Source of the DNA: Facklamia hominis CCUG 36813
Lineage (GTDB): Bacteria; Bacillota; Bacilli; Lactobacillales; Aerococcaceae
Assembly (NCBI RefSeq): GCF_000301035.1
Contig: NZ_JH932292.1
Coordinates: forward strand, 496,001-560,000
Direction: 5' to 3'
Length of the DNA: 64,000 nucleotides
Shown here: piece by piece, positions 1 through 8,252 of the stretch
Position numbering within the stretch: position 1 is the first letter of the stretch
Layout of the letters: each line of letters starts with the position of its first letter
Position numbers and translations under genes: made by a program
The notes under the pieces: generated by a model
Told to the model about the DNA's origin: nothing
Database searches by the model: none
What the model saw: only the letters and a program-made list of their open reading frames with translations

Positions 1-724
1 GACCATTATCTGCTAATAATTGATCCAATTCATCTTGGTATTGTTCCAACCGTTCTTGATACTCATCGCTAAAACAATTCAACTTTGCTAAATCAGAGTA
101 GGTCAATCGTGCTATCGTATAGTATTCACTATCGAAAGCTTGCTGATCGACCAGACCATAAAAAGCCAGCGCTCCAGATCCAGAAGATGCCTGTCCCAAT
201 TCAATATTAGAGATGATCTCGGTCGAATTTACAAAGCCAACAACTGTGTAACTATCTTCTTTAAGGAGTGCAGAGTTTGATTGTTCAAAAGTAATCTTAT
301 CACCAATTTGATAACGACCTTGATAGAAAGATGCTAAGGCAATTTCGTCTTTATATTTAGGATATTGGCCCTTAACTAATTCAAATTGTGAATTATGTTC
401 AGTTTTAGAAAAAATCCGAACTGCTTGGCTAGAGTCCTTAACGACGACATCGGTAAAATAACCATAGTCGATCACAGCATGATCCCTAAGTTTATTGATA
501 TCCTGACGGTCTTCATCACTTAAGCCCCAATCTGAAATAACAGCCAAGTCCATTGTATGATAATTGTTTAGATAAGACGATGCCGCTTCATTAATCATAG
601 GACCTGTCACCTTCAATCCCACTAGTGCAAAGGATCCTAACATGACTAACATAAGAATGGAGAAAAATCGTCCTTTGGACTTTAGAAATGAACGAAAAAT
701 GTCTTTATTTAAACTCTTCTTCAA
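1..724 (-). CDS. ABC transporter permease, FtsX/MacB-like (N-terminal part, cut by window edge)
   Basis: The reading frame is open from a TTG start at 724 to the left edge. It encodes MKKSLNKDIFRSFLKSKGR, one membrane segment (about residues 20-40), then a long extracytoplasmic region of the kind found in FtsX/MacB-type permeases. The TTG start is chosen because GGAGGG lies just upstream and overlaps the stop codon of the ATPase gene, which implies translational coupling. The remaining membrane helices lie outside the window. With the ATPase it should form an exporter-type or lipid/peptide-handling ABC system, controlled by the divergent TetR gene; the substrate is unknown. The family assignment rests on the N-terminal third only. 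Confidence 0.75.
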   Translation of the reverse strand, partial: MKKSLNKDIFRSFLKSKGRFFSILMLVMLGSFALVGLKVTGPMINEAASSYLNNYHTMDLAVISDWGLSDEDRQDINKLRDHAVIDYGYFTDVVVKDSSQAVRIFSKTEHNSQFELVKGQYPKYKDEIALASFYQGRYQIGDKITFEQSNSALLKEDSYTVVGFVNSTEIISNIELGQASSGSGALAFYGLVDQQAFDSEYYTIARLTYSDLAKLNCFSDEYQERLEQYQDELDQLLADNG

Positions 725-735
725 AATTTTCCCTC

Positions 736-1437
736 CTAATAAGTGATATCTTCAATATTCTTAGGATGTTCATTCACTTCAATTGACCGAATCTTGGCAT
801 CATGCATATGGATCACACGGTCTGCAATCGGTGCTATCGCCGCATTATGGGTCACAATTACTACTGTGGCATGTTGCTCACGTGATCGATCTTGTAAGAT
901 CTGAAGTATCGCTTTACCCGTTTGATAATCCAAAGCACCCGTCGGTTCATCACACAATAATAACTTAGGATTCTTAGCAATCGCACGCGCAATAGAGACC
1001 CGTTGCTGTTCACCTCCAGATAATTGGGCTGGAAAATTATTCATTCGATCTTTTAAACCAACCGATATCAAGGCCTCCTCAGCATCTTGGGCATCGACAA
1101 CGATTTGAGAAGCCAGTTCAACATTTTCTTTTGCGGTAAGATTCGGAACCAAATTATAAAATTGAAAAACAAAACCTACATCATTGCGTCGATAAGTGGT
1201 CAGTTCTTTCGAGCTATAGTTTGCAATATTTTGACCATCAATAATTACTTGTCCTTCATCATTAGAATCCATTCCTCCCAAAATATTTAAGAGGGTAGAC
1301 TTACCTGCTCCCGAGGCTCCTAAAATAACAACTAATTCACCCTGATTCACTTCAAAGCTAATATCTTCATTCGCGATGATTTCACTTTGACCTGACTTAA
1401 ACCGCTTATAACTATGTTTTAACTCGATATATGCCAT
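736..1437 (-). CDS. ABC transporter ATP-binding protein (LolD/MacB type)
   Basis: A 233-residue cytoplasmic ATPase energising the permease that follows. Walker A GASGAGKS is at 40-47, the signature LSGGEQQR at 139-146, Walker B with catalytic Glu ([10 protein letters not shown]) at 161-170, and the switch His in VTHN near 200. The length and the EPTGALD motif fit the LolD/MacB/FtsE subclass. The start is the ATG of MAYIEL because AAGGAG sits 8 nt upstream; the frame stays open further upstream to 1596 but that part overlaps the tetR promoter and has no ribosome binding site. The gene is divergent from tetR with an 87-bp intergenic region, so repression by that regulator is likely (inference). 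Confidence 0.92.
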   Translation of the reverse strand: MAYIELKHSYKRFKSGQSEIIANEDISFEVNQGELVVILGASGAGKSTLLNILGGMDSNDEGQVIIDGQNIANYSSKELTTYRRNDVGFVFQFYNLVPNLTAKENVELASQIVVDAQDAEEALISVGLKDRMNNFPAQLSGGEQQRVSIARAIAKNPKLLLCDEPTGALDYQTGKAILQILQDRSREQHATVVIVTHNAAIAPIADRVIHMHDAKIRSIEVNEHPKNIEDITY

Positions 1438-1464
1438 ATTTCTACTCCTTAATTGAACATTGTG

Positions 1465-1493
1465 TTGATTTAATACCCTAACTATTCTATAAT
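1465..1493 (+). promoter_or_regulatory. Promoter of the tetR-type gene
   Basis: TTGATT (1465-1470) and TATAAT (1488-1493) are separated by 17 bp and point toward the TetR gene, 31 bp before its start codon. The imperfect palindrome TCTTGACTAAGA lies just downstream and could be the regulator's operator; that part is inference. Confidence 0.7.
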
Positions 1494-1524
1494 AATCTTG
1501 ACTAAGATACAAGTAGGAGGCTCT

Positions 1525-2052
1525 ATGAAAGCAAAACGACATACTAACACTAAAAATGCCATAAAAAGCGCGCTCACAAGACTCCTCCACGATCAATCCT
1601 GGGAGACTTTATCCATCTCTGAAATTAGCCAAGCTGCCAATATTAATCGTGGCACGTTTTATCTTCATTATAAAGATAAGGAAGATATGATGAATCAACT
1701 TTTACAAGGATTACTGGATCATGTATCAAATCACTTAGCTAATATTGATCAACAGACTAGCTGGCAACCAAATATCTTACCGATTATCGAATGGCTGGAA
1801 AAAGATTTCGATTTCATTGAAAGCGTCGTCAAAGCACGCCCAGATTATATTGAAAAAATACTTAGAGATTATTTATGGCAGCTAATCCAGACATATCCTA
1901 GCCTACAACAATACATCAAAAATCAAATCCCGCTACCATCAGATTATGCTTATGAGGTATTTATCGCTTCCAATATTAGCATCGCACTTCATTGGATAAA
2001 AAAAGGAGGCAAGGAAAGTCCTGAACAAGTTTCAAAAATGTTTTTCAAATAA
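1525..2052 (+). CDS. TetR/AcrR family transcriptional regulator
   Basis: A 175-residue protein with an N-terminal TetR helix-turn-helix at about 28-51 (SISEISQAANINRGTFYLHY, then KDKEDM), the strongest conserved part of the family, and a divergent helical ligand-binding C-terminus. The start is the ATG of MKAKRH, preceded by GTAGGAGG at good spacing; the longer frame from a TTG at 1498 lacks a ribosome binding site. Its position divergent from the ABC ATPase/permease pair suggests that it represses that pair and itself and senses the exported compound or a related stress signal. The ligand cannot be predicted. Confidence 0.9.
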   Translation: MKAKRHTNTKNAIKSALTRLLHDQSWETLSISEISQAANINRGTFYLHYKDKEDMMNQLLQGLLDHVSNHLANIDQQTSWQPNILPIIEWLEKDFDFIESVVKARPDYIEKILRDYLWQLIQTYPSLQQYIKNQIPLPSDYAYEVFIASNISIALHWIKKGGKESPEQVSKMFFK

Positions 2053-2100
2053 AAAGTTCGATTTTGACGCATCATTACATGCATCAAAATCGAACTTTTT
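2052..2100. terminator. Bidirectional terminator between tetR and the rhodanese gene
   Basis: A 17-bp inverted repeat (AAAAAGTTCGATTTTGA / TCAAAATCGAACTTTTT) with a 15-nt loop has A and T runs at its ends, so it can terminate both convergent transcripts. Confidence 0.9.
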
Positions 2101-2106
2101 ATCAAT

Positions 2107-2508
2107 TTAAGATAAATTAGATTTTGTTTTTCCAAACCATTTTTCCAAACCGCCTGTTAAAATATAGACTTGAGAATGTCCTTGTTTCTTTAGGATACCT
2201 GCTGCACGTGAGGTCAGATGATTTCCCCCTTCATCATAAAGACACACCGGTAGATCTCGACGGATCTCGCCGCTCCGCATCTTAAACTGGGTAAAAGGAA
2301 TATTACGGGCTCCTAAAATATGTTCACGATCAAATTCAGCGGCTTCTCGGACATCCACCAATTGAAGCTTACGAATCCGTTCATTCAAATCCATCGCACT
2401 GATCATTTGAGCCGACCGTTTGCGCAAAAACCATAGATAAGCCTGATAAACTGCAAACAAAATAATTACTATTAAAATAACACTCGATAAAACTCTTAAA
2501 AATGACAT
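2107..2508 (-). CDS. Membrane-anchored rhodanese-like domain protein
   Basis: A 133-residue protein: an N-terminal membrane helix (about 5-27), then a single rhodanese fold (LVDVREAAEFDREHILGARNIP, split here as LVDVREAAEF and HILGARNIP). In active rhodaneses a Cys opens the active-site loop (CxxGxR). Here the loop reads LYDEGGNHLTSRAA and the Cys position appears to be Asp; the only nearby Cys is two residues earlier, in the strand (PVCLY). Sulfur transfer is therefore doubtful, and a binding or scaffold role is possible. The gene lies last in the rhomboid-glcK-rhodanese cluster, an order common in Lactobacillales. Start ATG is supported by AAGGATC. Confidence 0.85.
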   Translation of the reverse strand: MSFLRVLSSVILIVIILFAVYQAYLWFLRKRSAQMISAMDLNERIRKLQLVDVREAAEFDREHILGARNIPFTQFKMRSGEIRRDLPVCLYDEGGNHLTSRAAGILKKQGHSQVYILTGGLEKWFGKTKSNLS

Positions 2509-2521
2509 AAGATCCTTCTTT

Positions 2522-3493
2522 CTAATTATTCCGAATAACTAAAGCTGCTGCCCCAATTAATCCCGCATCATTGCCCAAATTTGCTAGTGCTATTTGGGTT
2601 TGCTCTTTAATAGGTGGATATACATAGTTCAAATATTTCTCTTTAATCGCATGGATCAAAAATTCTCCCGCCATTGAAACGCCGCCACCTATCAATATTA
2701 ATTCAGGGTTAAGAATATTGGCAATATGTGAGCAAGCTAAAGCCAAATAATGACTAAATTCATCAAAAATCTGCAAAGCCAACAAATCACCTGACTTTGC
2801 CGCATTGATAATTTGCTTAGCGTCGATCATTGCCCCCGAACGATAATCCTTGAGCAATTCTGATGAAACAATACTTTCTTGAGCATAATGGTCTAGAAGG
2901 TTGACTAGACCCGTTGCAGAAGCCACCGATTCCAAACAACCATATTTCCCACAAGTACAGCGATACGTTCGACTTGTATCAATCGTTAAGTGACCAATCT
3001 CACCGGCAGAGCCCCAAGAGCCTTCGATTAAACGACCACCGCTGACAATTCCACCACCAATACCTGTTCCCAAAGTAACCATTACCAAACTTTGATGCCC
3101 TGCTCCAGCACCTAACCATTGCTCTCCTAAGGCCGCCGCATTAGCATCGTTGGTTAAATAAAAAGGCAGAGGTAAGGATAAATTAAAACTCTCTTTAACA
3201 GGGAACGCTGTCGCCCAATTCAAATTATAGGCTCCTTTAACAGACCCATCTGCTAAAACAATCCCAGGTGTCCCCATACCAATCCCCTTGATATCTAGTA
3301 AGTCTAGATCCAAAATGGTTAGTTGCTCATGAATTGACTGAATTAGATTGGAAACGATATAGCGCCCCTGGTCACGAATATCTGTAGGCAAAGACCATCG
3401 ATGGTGAATAGCTCCCTCAGTGTCAATCAAGGCCATCTTCGCAGAAGTGCCACCTAAATCGATGGCCAGACTTAATTTATTCTTAGAAGCCAC
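2522..3493 (-). CDS. glcK: ROK-family glucokinase
   Basis: A 323-residue cytosolic sugar kinase that phosphorylates glucose with ATP for glycolysis. It has the N-terminal phosphate-binding motif DLGGTSAK (12-19), the sugar-binding TNDANAAALGE (114-124), EIGH (165-168), and the ROK zinc cluster CTCGKYGC (179-186). The start is GTG at 3493, with AAAGGAGCG upstream. It overlaps the 3' end of the rhomboid gene by 11 bp, so the two are translationally coupled. In Bacillus and many Lactobacillales a yqgQ gene sits between these two; it is missing here. Confidence 0.95.
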   Translation of the reverse strand: MASKNKLSLAIDLGGTSAKMALIDTEGAIHHRWSLPTDIRDQGRYIVSNLIQSIHEQLTILDLDLLDIKGIGMGTPGIVLADGSVKGAYNLNWATAFPVKESFNLSLPLPFYLTNDANAAALGEQWLGAGAGHQSLVMVTLGTGIGGGIVSGGRLIEGSWGSAGEIGHLTIDTSRTYRCTCGKYGCLESVASATGLVNLLDHYAQESIVSSELLKDYRSGAMIDAKQIINAAKSGDLLALQIFDEFSHYLALACSHIANILNPELILIGGGVSMAGEFLIHAIKEKYLNYVYPPIKEQTQIALANLGNDAGLIGAAALVIRNN

Positions 3494-4187
3494 CGAGTAT
3501 CGCTCCTTTCGTACGTTGAATTCCCCAAAATAACATTCCTAGGCTTAGTAAAATAACGGCTATTAAAGCAAGAAATCGATCTCTTTTATCAATGGTTGAT
3601 CGATAACCTGATCCCAATCCTAATATTAATGTAATCAGTGCTCCAAAGACTGCTCCACCAAAATGACCCCAATTATCAATACCGGTGGACATGAAGCCTG
3701 TGACAATATTTAATACAATTAATAAAGCAAAGTTGATGGCTCTTTGTTGCAAGGCGAATGAGTGAGGATACATCTTAGCTAAAATAACATAGGCCACAAA
3801 TAATCCAAAAATTCCTGTTGAAGCGCCTGCTGATACATTCATATTTAAGGCAAAAGAAAAAAGATTGCCACCAAAACTAGCCACAAAGAACAAACAGGCA
3901 AAACGCCAATGACCCATTAAAGCTTCTAAATCCTGCCCAATAAAATAGAGTGTCAAGCAATTAAAAAATAAATGTTCGAAGCCTATATGAATAAATGAAG
4001 GTGTAATCAATCGATACCATTGATGATAAGCGACAATATGAAAGTTGGACTTGGCACCGGTAGCAATCAAAGCATCAAAAGATGTGCTTGATCCAAACCG
4101 AATCAACATATAAGCATAAACGATTACATTAATAAGTAGTAAACTAAAAGTAACATATGATTTTTTATAGGATGATAGTAGGTGCAT
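3483..4187 (-). CDS. Rhomboid family intramembrane serine protease
   Basis: A 234-residue polytopic membrane protein with six or seven hydrophobic segments. The rhomboid hallmarks are present: the HIGFEHLFFN helix, catalytic Ser123 in GASTGIFG, and catalytic His175 in WGHFGGAVFG, so it should be an active protease cleaving substrates within the membrane. The counterpart in B. subtilis is YqgP (GluP), but this protein lacks the long N- and C-terminal extensions of YqgP. It is the first gene of the rhomboid-glcK-rhodanese operon. Start ATG has AAAGGAGG upstream. Confidence 0.93.
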   Translation of the reverse strand: MHLLSSYKKSYVTFSLLLINVIVYAYMLIRFGSSTSFDALIATGAKSNFHIVAYHQWYRLITPSFIHIGFEHLFFNCLTLYFIGQDLEALMGHWRFACLFFVASFGGNLFSFALNMNVSAGASTGIFGLFVAYVILAKMYPHSFALQQRAINFALLIVLNIVTGFMSTGIDNWGHFGGAVFGALITLILGLGSGYRSTIDKRDRFLALIAVILLSLGMLFWGIQRTKGAILGGF

Positions 4188-4361
4188 AAAGACCTCCTTT
4201 TTTATTAATTAACCTTATTATACATGATTCCCCCCTCTGCTGACGAGTAAATTAACAAAAGTCCAAGATTAGTTACCTTCTAAACGAATTAATGACCTAT
4301 TCCAATTATTATACGTGCCAAATTTTACCTTGAACATACACATCTTATATTGAAAATAAAA

Positions 4362-4383
4362 AAGACGGTCATACAACCGTCTT
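4362..4383 (-). terminator. Rho-independent terminator after rpmG
   Basis: Read on the minus strand, AAGACGGT-loop-ACCGTCTT is followed by TTTTTATTTT, just downstream of the rpmG stop codon. Confidence 0.9.
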
Positions 4384-4392
4384 CAATAAAGA

Positions 4393-4545
4393 TTATTTTT
4401 TAACTTCACGGTGAAGTGTTACTTTACGTTCACGTGGACAATATTTTTTAGTTTCAATCCGGTCAGGATTGTTTCTTTTATTCTTACTGGTTAAGTAATT
4501 ACGTTCTCCACATTCAGTACATTCTAAGTTAATATTAACGCGCAT
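4393..4545 (-). CDS. rpmG: 50S ribosomal protein L33
   Basis: A 50-residue protein of the large ribosomal subunit. It begins [20 protein letters not shown] and contains [11 protein letters not shown] and [13 protein letters not shown], matching bacterial L33. Three Cys are present (CTEC and YCP); the fourth of the full zinc-ribbon form is absent, which is also common in Firmicute L33. Two adjacent ATG codons exist; the second (4545) is chosen since it gives a 7-nt spacing from GGAGG and the usual MRVN start. It is transcribed alone, between its terminator and the gene upstream. Confidence 0.95.
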   Translation of the reverse strand: MRVNINLECTECGERNYLTSKNKRNNPDRIETKKYCPRERKVTLHREVKK

Positions 4546-4635
4546 CATATTCCCTCCAATCGGATCTAAAATTATCTTACTAGAAGCACCTAACTAGTAT
4601 AACACGATTGACACATTCATGCTACCGTTTTTTTA

Positions 4636-5226
4636 TTATTGATGATAGTAGGCACCATTCGTTAATTGACTTGCTATCTCATGAATGGTCATCGAGGTAG
4701 ACAACTCGTGGTCACCTGCTTGGATCAATCCGGATAGATTCCAATCAGAAATCAACTGTTCAAATTCGGCCGCTGAAGAAATAAAGCCTTCCGATTCAAG
4801 TCTTTGAGCTATCTCCCCTGCACTTTCACCTTGATTGACTGTAAATATTTGATCCCCTTTAACAGTTGATTCACTCTCATCCTCGGCAGTTTCACTATCA
4901 TCCTTAGGTAACAAGATACCATTTGATTCTAATAGAGATTTATAATATTCCAAAGACTCAGCTTGATTATTTACTTTTTCAGTTAGACCCGTATTTTCAA
5001 GATTGATCGATGCAATATTTAAATTTAATTGATCCTTTTCTTCCTTGACTTGACTCAGCTCTTCGACCACAGATTCATTGGCCTTTGAATTCTGTCCTTT
5101 TAAAACACTCGGTAAGGTAATTCCAGAAATGGGGACCTGTCCTTGATAAAAAATAGCAAATGCCCCCGTTAGAATAGCAGCTAGTAAAAAGCCTACACCG
5201 AGTGAGCGTAAGGATTGCTTACTCAT
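4636..5226 (-). CDS. Membrane-anchored protein with an MltG/YceG-type LysM-like domain only
   Basis: A 196-residue protein: membrane helix (about 9-27), a coiled coil (about 55-95), an acidic linker (108-122), then a domain (125-192) resembling the LysM-like N-terminal subdomain of the endolytic transglycosylase MltG (FTVNQGESAGEIAQRLESEG, later GDHELSTSMTIHEIASQL). The catalytic YceG domain of MltG is absent, since the protein ends right after the LysM-like part. It could bind peptidoglycan or a cell-wall enzyme without cutting glycan (inference). It lies 15 bp downstream of another small membrane-anchored gene, so both are probably one transcript. Start ATG has AGGAGG upstream. Confidence 0.7.
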   Translation of the reverse strand: MSKQSLRSLGVGFLLAAILTGAFAIFYQGQVPISGITLPSVLKGQNSKANESVVEELSQVKEEKDQLNLNIASINLENTGLTEKVNNQAESLEYYKSLLESNGILLPKDDSETAEDESESTVKGDQIFTVNQGESAGEIAQRLESEGFISSAAEFEQLISDWNLSGLIQAGDHELSTSMTIHEIASQLTNGAYYHQ

Positions 5227-5241
5227 TATCTCATCCTCCTT

Positions 5242-5727
5242 TTAACGGTTCTCAATATATTCATCAATGAAGTATTGAACGGTCTCAGCTTGTTCATTCA
5301 CTTCCTTGGCAATTTCATTCACTGTGTAACCTTGAGAGTAGAAACGAATAATTTCCTCTCTCGTTCTTTCTGTAATATTCATATTTACACTCGGTCCTTC
5401 ATCAACGACTTCTGTAGAAACACCAGATTGATCCGCTACTTTTACGGTAATATCTGAATCAGCGGGATTTGTAGAATTGTGATAAACCTGATCTGCCGTT
5501 AGGGAAGATACATTTGGAAGATTTTCATTATCTTCTAGTCCCACTTCTTCATAGATATCCCGTTCAATTTGTTTGATTTGACCCTGCAAATCAGAAAGCT
5601 TTTGTTGATGCTCATTAAAATTGTCATCCATCTCTTGATAATCCTGACTGTCTTTAGCAAAAAGTGAGGCGAATAATAAAATAATCGCAATCACTAAAAA
5701 TGCCAATACTAAAATCCATATATCCAT
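5242..5727 (-). CDS. DUF6115/SwrB-like membrane-anchored coiled-coil protein
   Basis: A 161-residue protein: N-terminal membrane helix (about 3-20), coiled coil (about 25-55), a low-complexity stretch, and a C-terminal helix-turn-helix-like segment (TREEIIRFYSQGYTVNEIAK, then EVNEQAETVQYFI). This order matches the DUF6115 family, which includes the B. subtilis swarming protein SwrB. No flagellar genes are nearby, so the role here is unknown. ATG 5727 is chosen over the in-frame GTG at 5736 because AGAAGGTG is correctly spaced only for the ATG. It is followed 15 bp later by the MltG-like gene. Confidence 0.65.
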   Translation of the reverse strand: MDIWILVLAFLVIAIILLFASLFAKDSQDYQEMDDNFNEHQQKLSDLQGQIKQIERDIYEEVGLEDNENLPNVSSLTADQVYHNSTNPADSDITVKVADQSGVSTEVVDEGPSVNMNITERTREEIIRFYSQGYTVNEIAKEVNEQAETVQYFIDEYIENR

Positions 5728-5799
5728 TCTTTTCACCTTCTATATTTTTCTTTTATTATAACAAATTAAATCCAATTTGAGTAAAAAAGCCAATAAATA

Positions 5800-7992
5800 T
5801 TATTGAACACTGGTTGTCGTTTGTTCAACTGAACTTTCTGAGTCCGCCTCAGTTGAAGTAGAAATAGCGTTCGTATCAACACCTTCTTGACCCTTAATTA
5901 ACTGATTCGTCTCACTTTGTGATTCAAAATAAATATCCATAATTTGCTTGGCTAAATTCAATACGTCAACCCCTAGAATTCCTTCCTTAAGATAAGGAAC
6001 CACCACTGCAACCGCAATTTCCGGCTTATCATAGGGAGCAAAACCTATAAATGACGCATTCGTTACAGGATTATTTTTTGCATACTGGATAGGTCCTGAA
6101 TAGAATGCCTCTGCCGTTCCGGTCTTTGAACCTAATTTTATCGGATAATTCAAGAAGTACCGGCTTGCCCCACCTTCATTAGTGTGAGAAACCTGATACA
6201 TCCCTTGGTGTATCCGATCCATAGCCGCAGGATCAATATTGATATCATTTAATAATTTTGGAGGAACCGTTGCTAAGACACCCCCAAGTTCACCATTGGA
6301 ATCAGTACTCCGAATTTCTTTAACCAAACGTGGAGAAAATCGTTTGCCCCCATTAGCTATCGTTGCTGCATACTGCCCCAACTGTAAGGGCGTATACAAG
6401 TCAAACTGTCCGTAAGATAAATCCAAGGCAGATACCAATTGATTACTCTTAGGAGAAAAACCTTGAGATTCATTTGGTAAATCAATACCCGTTGATGTCC
6501 CTAGACCAAACTCTGAAAAATGTCGTCGAATAATATTAATAGTATCAGGATTAATATTTAATCGACCCTCTTTTTCGTAATTTAGTTGACCACCAATCTT
6601 CATAGCTAATTTAATCATATAAATATTAGAGGACTTTTGAATAGCTGTAATATCGTCGACAGGTACCTGACCATTCCGATTAAAAACGGATGACTTAACT
6701 TGAGATGCCTGGAATTTCATTGGCTCATCCACTAAAACATTATCAGTTAAACTAATCGCTCCTTCTTGATATCCGGTTGCCACCATTGCTGGCTTAACCG
6801 AAGAACCCATACTATAAGAAGAATTGATGGCCCCTAGGACATCGTCTTGAATTTGATCATAGTTATAAGAATCAGTGGCTTGATCATAGGCAAATTTTTT
6901 ACCAGAAATCCCTAATATATCTCCATTTTGAGGATTAAGAGCTACCACATAAATCCGATCGTTAAGATATTGATTAGGGCCAATATTTTTAAGATTCTCC
7001 TCGACCACCTGATCTAATTTCTTTTGGAAATCACTATTTATGGTTAATACTAAGTTAGCTCCCTTATTTCCGGGATAGACTTGCTCATTTTTTAAAATAT
7101 CATCTTGTGAGTCCGTCACAATATTATTCACAGACTTAGTACCTCGTAAAACGGTCTCATATTGTTCTTCCAAGTAGGACATTCCTACCCGATCATTCAT
7201 GGCATACCCACGCGTTAATAATTCTTTAGCAGTATCGCTAGGAATTCCGCGTTCTTCGGTAGACACCTGACCCAAAATTGACCTTAACATATCACCTTGT
7301 GGATAAGTCCGTTGCCAATCGGTCCCCAATTGTATTCCTGGTAAAACAGACATATTTTCACTAATTCGTGCAATTTCTTCCTGGGTTACATTTTTATTCT
7401 TAATAGGAACTGTAGATAGAGCATAGGCAGAGGACATTCGGTTATAGATCATTGCTATTTCTAACTCAACATCCGAAAAATTTAAGTCTTCCGGCTTAAT
7501 TTTATCAAGTTGAGCCTGATAACCCTTAGTACCTTTTAAGGTTTTTTCTTCAGCAGTCATCCGACTAAGTACTTCATCTCTCCTAGTGGCTAAAAAGTAA
7601 TTTTTTAGATCCACCTCGGTTAAAGATTGAGTCGGCAACTCGATTAAGGAAGCTAGTTGTTTGGCTACTGTTAAAATCTCTTTAGAAGAAACTTGGGAAT
7701 CTCGACCCCGCGTATATAGAATCGCTCTCTCTGGTTGATTACCAACAACGATTCTACCTAAACTATCATAGATCATTCCCCGAGGAACTGACCCCGTTGA
7801 AATCGTTGAATCTGTTCGCTCTACCATTTGAGTCAAACTCTGTCCCTTATAAAGTTGCAAATAACCTAATCGAACAAAGAGTGCCACAAATGCTAAGAAG
7901 GATACCGTAAATAAAATATTTAAACGGCGAGGAATGTGCGATTTTTTCTTTTTTCTTTTTAATTTATAGTTTGAATTTATCATAAACCTCAT
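5800..7992 (-). CDS. Class B penicillin-binding protein (PBP2-type transpeptidase)
   Basis: A 730-residue cell-wall transpeptidase forming peptide cross-links outside the membrane. A lysine-rich cytoplasmic tail (11-19) and a membrane helix (27-42) precede the PBP dimerisation region and the transpeptidase domain. The catalytic motifs are complete: SSVK (nucleophile Ser397, Lys400), SSN (454-456) and KTG (623-625). The length and layout fit the elongation PBP2 family of Firmicutes. The C-terminal tail (about 695-730) is Ser/Thr/Glu-rich and low complexity. Two ATGs 9 nt apart can start it (7992 or 7983). SwrB-like and MltG-like genes follow on the same strand with no clear terminator between, so a joint wall-growth transcript is possible. 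Confidence 0.92.
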   Translation of the reverse strand: MRFMINSNYKLKRKKKKSHIPRRLNILFTVSFLAFVALFVRLGYLQLYKGQSLTQMVERTDSTISTGSVPRGMIYDSLGRIVVGNQPERAILYTRGRDSQVSSKEILTVAKQLASLIELPTQSLTEVDLKNYFLATRRDEVLSRMTAEEKTLKGTKGYQAQLDKIKPEDLNFSDVELEIAMIYNRMSSAYALSTVPIKNKNVTQEEIARISENMSVLPGIQLGTDWQRTYPQGDMLRSILGQVSTEERGIPSDTAKELLTRGYAMNDRVGMSYLEEQYETVLRGTKSVNNIVTDSQDDILKNEQVYPGNKGANLVLTINSDFQKKLDQVVEENLKNIGPNQYLNDRIYVVALNPQNGDILGISGKKFAYDQATDSYNYDQIQDDVLGAINSSYSMGSSVKPAMVATGYQEGAISLTDNVLVDEPMKFQASQVKSSVFNRNGQVPVDDITAIQKSSNIYMIKLAMKIGGQLNYEKEGRLNINPDTINIIRRHFSEFGLGTSTGIDLPNESQGFSPKSNQLVSALDLSYGQFDLYTPLQLGQYAATIANGGKRFSPRLVKEIRSTDSNGELGGVLATVPPKLLNDINIDPAAMDRIHQGMYQVSHTNEGGASRYFLNYPIKLGSKTGTAEAFYSGPIQYAKNNPVTNASFIGFAPYDKPEIAVAVVVPYLKEGILGVDVLNLAKQIMDIYFESQSETNQLIKGQEGVDTNAISTSTEADSESSVEQTTTSVQ

Positions 7993-8023
7993 ACTTTCTC
8001 TTGATCAAATCATAATCCATTAA

Positions 8024-8032
8024 ATTATAGCA
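8024..8032 (-). promoter_or_regulatory. Extended -10 promoter of the PBP gene
   Basis: The minus strand reads TGCTATAAT (TGnTATAAT) 32 bp before the first PBP start codon. No convincing -35 box is present, as expected for an extended -10 promoter. Confidence 0.55.
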
Positions 8033-8213
8033 AATTATCAAACCGTTTAAAACCGAGATAAAAAATTTAGTCAAATGATTTAGCCAAATCTTCTAAATAT
8101 TCTTCATAGTGGTAGGCCCTTTAGCAATTAAAATAATTTCCTTCTGAAAATTTACTTCTTTTATCTGATTGCTTACAAAATGAGAAATCCCCCATGCAAA
8201 AACAAAGCGTCTT

Positions 8214-8222
8214 TGTTATGAT
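8214..8222 (+). promoter_or_regulatory. Extended -10 promoter of the yfhO-type gene
   Basis: TGTTATGAT (TGnTATGAT) lies 30 bp before the ATG of the YfhO-type gene; the -35 region is weak. Confidence 0.45.
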
Positions 8223-8252
8223 AGTTGAGAATTTTATTTTAAGGAGTCCAAT

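Noticed and set aside
1438-1596. N-terminal extension of the ABC ATPase frame
   Set aside because: Overlaps the divergent tetR promoter and start, and has no ribosome binding site; the ATG at 1437 has one.
4188-4361. Possible promoter boxes before the rhomboid operon
   Set aside because: Two TATAAT-like boxes occur, but neither has a convincing -35, so no site was assigned. No gene is seen in this stretch.
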